A DNA stretch of 64,000 nt from NCBI GenBank assembly GCA_009760855.2, contig WPIO01000219.1, forward strand, positions 62,001-126,000, written 5' to 3'. Source of the stretch: Cristatella mucedo. Lineage: Eukaryota > Bryozoa > Phylactolaemata > Cristatellidae. The position numbers and the translations under genes are program-made. Within the stretch, counting starts at the first letter, position 1, and every line of letters starts with the position of its first letter. The notes under the pieces are model-generated. The model searched no databases, was not told where the DNA came from, and worked only from the letters and a program-made list of their open reading frames with translations. Below are positions 58,664-64,000 of this stretch, piece by piece.

Positions 58664-58932
58664 TGTTGCGTGCGCCTGAGGCTTCAGCGGTTGTAATTAG
58701 CGAAGCGCCTGACACTAATGTACATGCCTTACCTGTGGCCAATAGTTAAGCCATTGACTCAGCACAGCTTCATGCCACTAATGCATGTTATGTATCTTGT
58801 CGTCTGCTGCGATTGATGGAGCTTTCATATATGTGCCCGTTGAGAGTAATAAAGCAGGGTCTCGTTTACCACACACGTTCGCCCGCTGTCTCCGAGAGAC
58901 GCCCAAAAGACCGGCCGGCGCAGAAACCACCA
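58664..58932 (+). repeat. putative solo LTR, copy 2
   Basis: It matches 15,505-15,780 throughout (GACACTAATGTACATG, GTGGCCAATAGTTAAG, TAATAAAGCAGGGTCTCG). The AATAAA signal near 58,849 and TG...CA ends fit an LTR. No flanking duplication was seen and no internal element is attached. Confidence 0.55.
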
Positions 58933-59019
58933 TTCCATATTAACTACTATAGCCAGACAAGTGGTTGGCCCAGCCAGACGCCTGATAGGTGTAGCATTTC
59001 AGGTAGACAGGTCGGAAAC

Positions 59020-59130
59020 AGATAATGAAGCAACCTAGAGGTGAGCGACTTGAACTTGAAGTCGATATCCTGCTTAATGAAGAGCTAATACAGGTAAGTG
59101 AGAAGTGCTGTCATTTGGCAGTCTTAGTCT
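59020..59130 (-). mobile_element. LINE-A coding fragment
   Basis: 'ACCTAGAGGTGAGCG', 'GAAGTCGATATCC' and 'AAGTGAGAAGTG' correspond in order to the minus-strand FRSLH to LHWLPV region. Without tail or UTR. Confidence 0.6.
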
Positions 59131-59534
59131 TACCAACAGAAAAGCGTTGGCATCTAATGTAAGCTGAATATTCAAATTTTTATATATTTAAAAGAAGGCA
59201 CATTTGACTGTGGAGTTGACGTGACCATTACCAGAAATTTCATTTTGGACAAGACACAAAGACTCGTACGTACAACGTGCGATATTTCGGCCCAGAGTCT
59301 TTTTGGGGATACGGTTTCCGGTTTCTATGTGACAAGAGGATTTTCCTTAGCTTAAAAACTATGTTTTGAAACCTGAATCAGGATTGGTTTCTAACTCTGA
59401 GCACAGGTTATATCTTGCATGTTAGATCATATGGCAGGAATTATTATTTGCAGTTATACTGGTGGTCATAAGTTTGTGGCACTTGTCCCAGTTATAGCCG
59501 CATGATCAAAAATTTCTGCAGGAAGAAGATTCAT
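59131..59534. other. unrecognised spacer
   Basis: No gene recognised. Confidence 0.4.
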
Positions 59535-60375
59535 ATATTTACCCGGAACACGACCTTTCGTTTGACAGCCACGTCAGCTCCATAACCACGTCTGCTTATT
59601 TTCAGCTGCATAACTTTGCTAAATATTGGGCTTGTTTAGACAGGAATACCATATTTAAGTCGGTTCATGAATTTGCGACATCCCATCTTGACTTCTGTAA
59701 CTTACTGCTTGCCAGTGTACCTGCATATTCAATCAGGCGCTTACAGCTGGTGCACAACTCTGCAACTGGGAGAGTCTTTTCTGAGCGTCGCAGTTGTCAT
59801 ATCAAACCACTTCTTGCCAACCTGCATAGGCTCCCAGTCAAGCCACTCATCGACTTCAAGTTATTCTCATTTACTTGTTTAGGTATGGTCATTCTTCTGC
59901 TTCAGCCTACCTATATATAAGATCTACTGCCCCCAAAAAGCTAAGCATCTTAACACCCGCTTTTCGGAATCTAACTGTTTACCTATACCTCGTAAATACC
60001 TCAAATCCTTTGGACACCGTGCATTCAGTTCGTATGCACCCGAAGCCTGGGACACACTCCCGACTTCTGCCACAACATCCCCTCACTTGACCATATTTAA
60101 AAAGAAATTAAAAACACACTTATTTATAACAGTATTTAGTGGGTCCCTGTGATTCATCCTTAACGTGCTTATTCGGGCTGACACTGAGGCGTGCTGCCTC
60201 TAACCATACTTGCATGCTGACCCTGTGCATGTCAACCCTAACCATGTTATTACTGTTGTTTATCAAGCACGATACTACTCACCATTCTGTCAAGTTTCCT
60301 TTACAGCAAATGTAAAGCTCCTGGAAAGAGATTAATTTCTCTGAGGGCGATTTATCAAGTATATTATTTTTATAA
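59535..60375 (+). mobile_element. LINE-A 3' part, 5'-truncated
   Basis: It starts in the 'DLSFDSHVSS' region (59,558), continues through the C-terminal block in shifting frames, UTR (TGCATGCTGACCCTGTGCAT at 60,210), hairpin (60,315-60,352) and ATT tail. Confidence 0.87.
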
Positions 60376-60449
60376 TTAACAGGCCCTGGCTGCTGAGAAC
60401 GAAAACACGATTTTTCAAGATTTTTCACCCGCCGCGATATGCCTCTCTC

Positions 60450-60615
60450 ATGCTACTGCAGCCTTGTTACTCTTTCAGGCTAAAGCATACCAATTGGAAC
60501 TACTTTTGGATCGGGCATCTCATGGATTTCAAGGGCTTTACACTTACTTCAAGGTCTCTGCATTCTCTCGAACCAGCTTACTTATCAAAACTAAAGGACA
60601 ACCAGCCTAGTCATC
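60450..60615 (+). mobile_element. possible LINE fragment (LHWLPV to AYLS region), diverged
   Basis: A 60-codon frame ends 'DFKGFTLTSRSLHSLEPAYL', which echoes the DFKVLSLTFRSLHS-APAYLS block of LINE-A. The rest has diverged beyond recognition. Confidence 0.45.
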
Positions 60616-60908
60616 TTGCTCTTCAGACTTAAGCCGTACGGCCGTGCCTCGTTAGCAGCCTGTACTTGCTGTGAGTAAGCCCCTACAGACTAGACGTCAC
60701 TCCTGATTGCCGTCATGACCTCCCACCACCTGACTTGACTATATTGAAGACGAAAAGAAGCAAAATTGCTCCCTTTCCTATCAGGCCAAGCTCGGTCCAT
60801 GTGAAATAAGCGATGAGTGCTTAAGCTTCCTGATGCTATTTTTAAGCATTGTCTTGAGCAACGAATAGCAAAACAGAAATCATGCCTAGGCCAGTATGCT
60901 ACAGCGAA

Positions 60909-60975
60909 TAATAATAATAATATTGCACTTGATAAAGCGCCCTCAGAGAACTTAATCTCTTTCTAGGCGCTTTAC
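60909..60975 (-). mobile_element. LINE-A 3' tail fragment, near-consensus
   Basis: (AAT)n, TTGCACTTGATAAAGCGCCC and the complete hairpin are close to consensus, then the copy stops: under 70 bp long. Confidence 0.88.
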
Positions 60976-60979
60976 AGCG

Positions 60980-62012
60980 AACATAAATATGCTCATGGCG
61001 AATGGATAGTAAGACCTATGGTTTGCAACGTGTACTTAATAATGCAAACTTTAGCACGAAAATCACCACGAAGTAGGAAGACATGCTAGCTCACGTGATT
61101 GTAAATCTGACCGGAAAAAGATGCGTCTTTAGATGCAGGTCATTCAATTAGTGATTGTACCCAGAAGCATGTTCTAGCCGTTTGGTACATACGAGCTGAG
61201 GTTTGATCACTAACAGACTTCAATTTAGTAAGCAGATTACTGAGACGAAGAGATGCTGAATGGTGGTTTATGCGAGAGCCCGGACTGAAGAAGCAAGGAT
61301 GTTGGGCAGGTAACCTAGCCAAACTAAAAACACGTTAAATTCGATCTTGATAAAGGCGAGCACCTTAGCTCCCTGGCCAAGATCCCGGCAAGGTAACCTT
61401 GCCCTAGGAAATTATCTGCAAACGAGATTAGGAATTTTCAAATCGATTGACTGTTTGATATTTAGCAGATGAAGCTCAGATAGAAGTCGTGTACTTTGGT
61501 CAGCAGAGTCAGTGGTATTATCCCTGGCATTTTAACTAAAGGTAGGATTAAAAAATGAAAGCTTAGCTTCAGAAGCCACGTGATTAACTTTTGAGATATT
61601 TTTCTGGTTTCTCAATTACAACGACTAAGAGATGACTCTGCCATAATGACCGGTTAGGAGACGTAAAGTGTTAAGGTTACAAGGTACCCATTCATTTGAG
61701 CTCTTCAAGTGAAGGGTTCGTGCCGAGCAGTTGCGATGTAGTCTTAGGGTCCTGCGAGAGTTCTTGTACGATTTAGCTGATTCTTGATGCTCCTGATGCT
61801 CTCCATGGCGGTCGTGTGTGTGCTGTGTGCTACGTGCTATGGGTAAGGACTTTTCGTAGCAAGAAGCAGAAACTTGTGGCTCATCTCAAGCAATATCATG
61901 TAGCTTCGGTAGCAGCTTGCCGCATTAATGTTTCATCTGCATGTAGCAAGACGCGATTCAAGGCTTAGGCTTTGCCGACACATAGCGTTCATTGCCAAGA
62001 CTTCGCACCGTT
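60980..62012. other. spacer, possible unknown LINE remnant
   Basis: A minus-strand 60-codon frame (61,140-61,322) includes 'LSNLLTKLKSVSDQTSARMY', of uncertain nature. No domain recognised. Confidence 0.3.
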
Positions 62013-62520
62013 ATGATAATAATAATAACAATAATAATGCCCTTGATAAAGCGCCATCAGATAACTCAATCTCTTCCTAGGAGCTTTACATTTGCTGCAA
62101 AGGGAAACGCGATTGAATCGTGAGTAATATCATGCAAGATAAACAACATAAACCATGTGGTCAGTGGTGACATGCCCAGGGTAAGCATGCAAAGTGGTTA
62201 GTGGCAGCATGCACAGTGTCAGCAAGCATAAGCACACGAAGGACGAATCACAGGGACCCACTAAATGCTGTCCTAAATAGGTGTGTTTTAAAGATCATTT
62301 TAAATGTGGTCTAGTCAGGGGATGTTCTGACGCAAGTTGGGAGTGAGTTCCAGGCTTTGGAAGCATACGAACTAAATGCACGATCTCCAAAGGATTTGAG
62401 GTTTGTATGAGGTAGTGGTAAACTGTTGGATTCCGAAAAGCGGGTGGTACGATGCTTGGCCTGGTGGGGGAGTAGATCTGAGAGATTGGCTGGAGCCAAA
62501 GAATGAAGTGACCTAAACAA
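62013..62520 (-). mobile_element. LINE-A 3' part
   Basis: Tail ((AAT)n, 62,014-62,035), hairpin, UTR and C-terminal coding open over 69 codons (62,311-62,520; 'SSYASKAWNSLPTCVRTSPD'). LINE-A similarity ends abruptly at 62,520 in the FRSLH block. Confidence 0.9.
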
Positions 62521-62524
62521 AAAT

Positions 62525-63912
62525 ATGATAGCTGTGTTTGCAGCCCAGAGACAATAGTTCGGCTAGAGTGCATTTATAGCAATCGCAGGAAGTTATAACA
62601 CCGCGTTGTCCCATTTAGCACCAAACAGCAGCACGGCCCTGTAATGCGAAGTCCAAAATTTTAATTTAGGTATGGTGGGAACGTGCTAAAGGACAATTCT
62701 TAAGTAGGAATCGTTTATGTCACCTATTGACTGCAAAGACCAGCTTAAGAAGGTTCGCTAATTCAGTTATGCCAAGACCACATTGCAGGATTATCGGTGT
62801 TAAAAGAGCTGTCGCATTCAAACTGTTAAGCTGCTTTTTTTAAGTTCGCTGCCTTAGCTAACATGGCTCGAACTTGCTCTGAATTGCCCTTCACACGAAG
62901 ACTAAAGAGGATCTTTTTATAATAGTTGACAGCAGAGTTCTTCAGGCACACCGTTTTATTCGTTGCTATCAATATTACGATAATGTTGATTTGAATATTC
63001 TATAGTGAAGACTGAGACGATTACTGACACTAATTATAAATTTTCGCTGACCGCTTCAAGGACTCTTCAGCAAAGACTGAAGAAGGTAAGGCTCCAGTCA
63101 CAACATAAAAGGCTTACGAAATTCTTCACATGAATATTTTACCGGCCCTGGTGATATTCGAGTTATCGTCTGATCTCAGAGGCTCGCTGTCCACTCTATC
63201 ATTTGGTCGACTGTTGCTGTTGCTGGTTTCTTGTATTGATCTCCCTCAATGAGTACTTGATCAGATGTCGTGGAGGAATTTTGACTTGAGCAGTGACCCG
63301 TTCAGCCTCAGCTACAGTTTAAACGTATATTGCTTATTTAATGATCTCATTCCATAAATCATGGCAAACGTTCAAGCTTGAGACAAAGTATCCAAGCTAT
63401 TAGTCAGGTAAATTCAAAGCCACGTATGTACTAGATTTTCCTTTTACATTCAGCATTTCAAGCTAGAAAAGTGTGACTCTAGCGAAGTTTCGCAAAGTCA
63501 TCAAAAAGAAAGAAGAGCAAAGAGTGAGAAGCGCTAGGCTACTCGGCAGACTCCTCGAGCTGCTTGACGCTACAGTGCCCTATCTTAGTCGGAGTAGCTT
63601 TATCCCCAACTAATTCCAAAACAATAAATTTGCAGGTTCTTTTCCGCTGAAGATAATCGCAATGCTCCGTGATTATCTGCAGTGTAAAGGAAGTAAGCTA
63701 TGCTCAGAGCAGACAGCCACAGAGCAGACGACAGTTGAACGCCCGAGGCTTCAAGACTAGATAGATTTCGGCTCAAGGCTGGGAGCATGCAGCACAGTGG
63801 TGCTCAAATGTGGTGCTACAGCTGTAGTAAGCTATGGCCGCTGTTCGATGAACGAGACACTTCGTGGTTGCTGACTAGATTAACCTAGGCAAGGCAGCAC
63901 CTGAAAGCCGCT
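62525..63912. other. long unrecognised spacer
   Basis: Only short frames without known motifs. Confidence 0.4.
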
Positions 63913-63913
63913 C

Positions 63914-64000
63914 GGTGAGCCGCGATGGCACACTAGGTAAGACGGCTGCTTTTTATGACGTTGGTCACAAGGTCATGAGTTCGATTCATGAGGTGGGTGA
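63914..64000 (+). mobile_element. tRNA-derived SINE, copy 7, cut by window end
   Basis: Head GGTGAGCCGCGATGGCACAC, A-box-like TAGGTAAGACGG and B-box GAGTTCGATTCA are present; the body lies beyond the window. Confidence 0.87.

Overview
This is a gene-poor, repeat-saturated stretch of an animal nuclear genome, most probably a lophotrochozoan and plausibly a mollusc. The best taxonomic clue is a decayed copy of mitochondrial DNA at about 23,990-27,300. It reads nad1-nad6-cob-nad4L-nad4 on one strand, the arrangement known as ancestral for molluscs and related lophotrochozoans. It uses TGA at conserved tryptophans and AGA at several conserved serines, as in the invertebrate mitochondrial code. 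No bacterial-type operon, CRISPR array or functional rRNA/tRNA gene is visible.

Most of the rest is transposable elements in many states of decay. The dominant one, called LINE-A here, is an L2/CR1-like non-LTR retrotransposon. It has an AP endonuclease, a reverse transcriptase, a conserved C-terminal block ending in a hydrophobic 'HLFRTAF' segment, a 3' hairpin and an (ATT)n tail. About 30 pieces lie on both strands. The most complete is at 9,325-12,523, and most others are 5'-truncated. Two further LINE families (LINE-B, LINE-C), a Ty3/gypsy element (1-3,280), two copies of a putative solo LTR, a nearly complete Tigger/pogo DNA transposon with recognisable terminal inverted repeats (21,239-23,296), and a possible hAT-like remnant (8,240-9,260) are also present. 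A tRNA-derived SINE occurs seven times, several times inside other elements.

Host coding sequence is sparse. The clearest is a caspase-fold (peptidase clan CD, C14-like) exon on the minus strand at 35,289-36,758, with a His/Cys dyad, a good splice acceptor, a good splice donor and one internal frameshift. Two or three further unassigned exon-like open frames (28,413-28,756 minus; 57,639-57,900 minus; 54,741-54,992 plus) look coding but match no family I recognise.

Layout: 0-3.3 kb gypsy with nested SINE and LINE tail; 3.4-5.1 kb LINE-A 5' half (minus); 5.6-6.0 kb long CT microsatellite; 6.2-7.9 kb SINE/LINE-A chimera; 8.2-9.3 kb possible hAT; 9.3-20.6 kb stacked LINE-A, LINE-B, LINE-C, SINE and solo LTR; 21.2-23.3 kb Tigger; 24-27.3 kb mitochondrial insert; 28.4-28.8 kb orphan exon; 29-34.9 kb LINE-A pieces with a SINE; 35.3-36.8 kb caspase-like exon; 37-64 kb more LINE-A/LINE-B/SINE pieces separated by long unrecognised spacers. 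The elements do not form a pathway. What they record is an order of insertion. I see no convincing new multi-gene biological system. The items most worth follow-up are the caspase-like exon, the orphan exons, the mitochondrial insert, and the SINE and LINE 3'-end structures.
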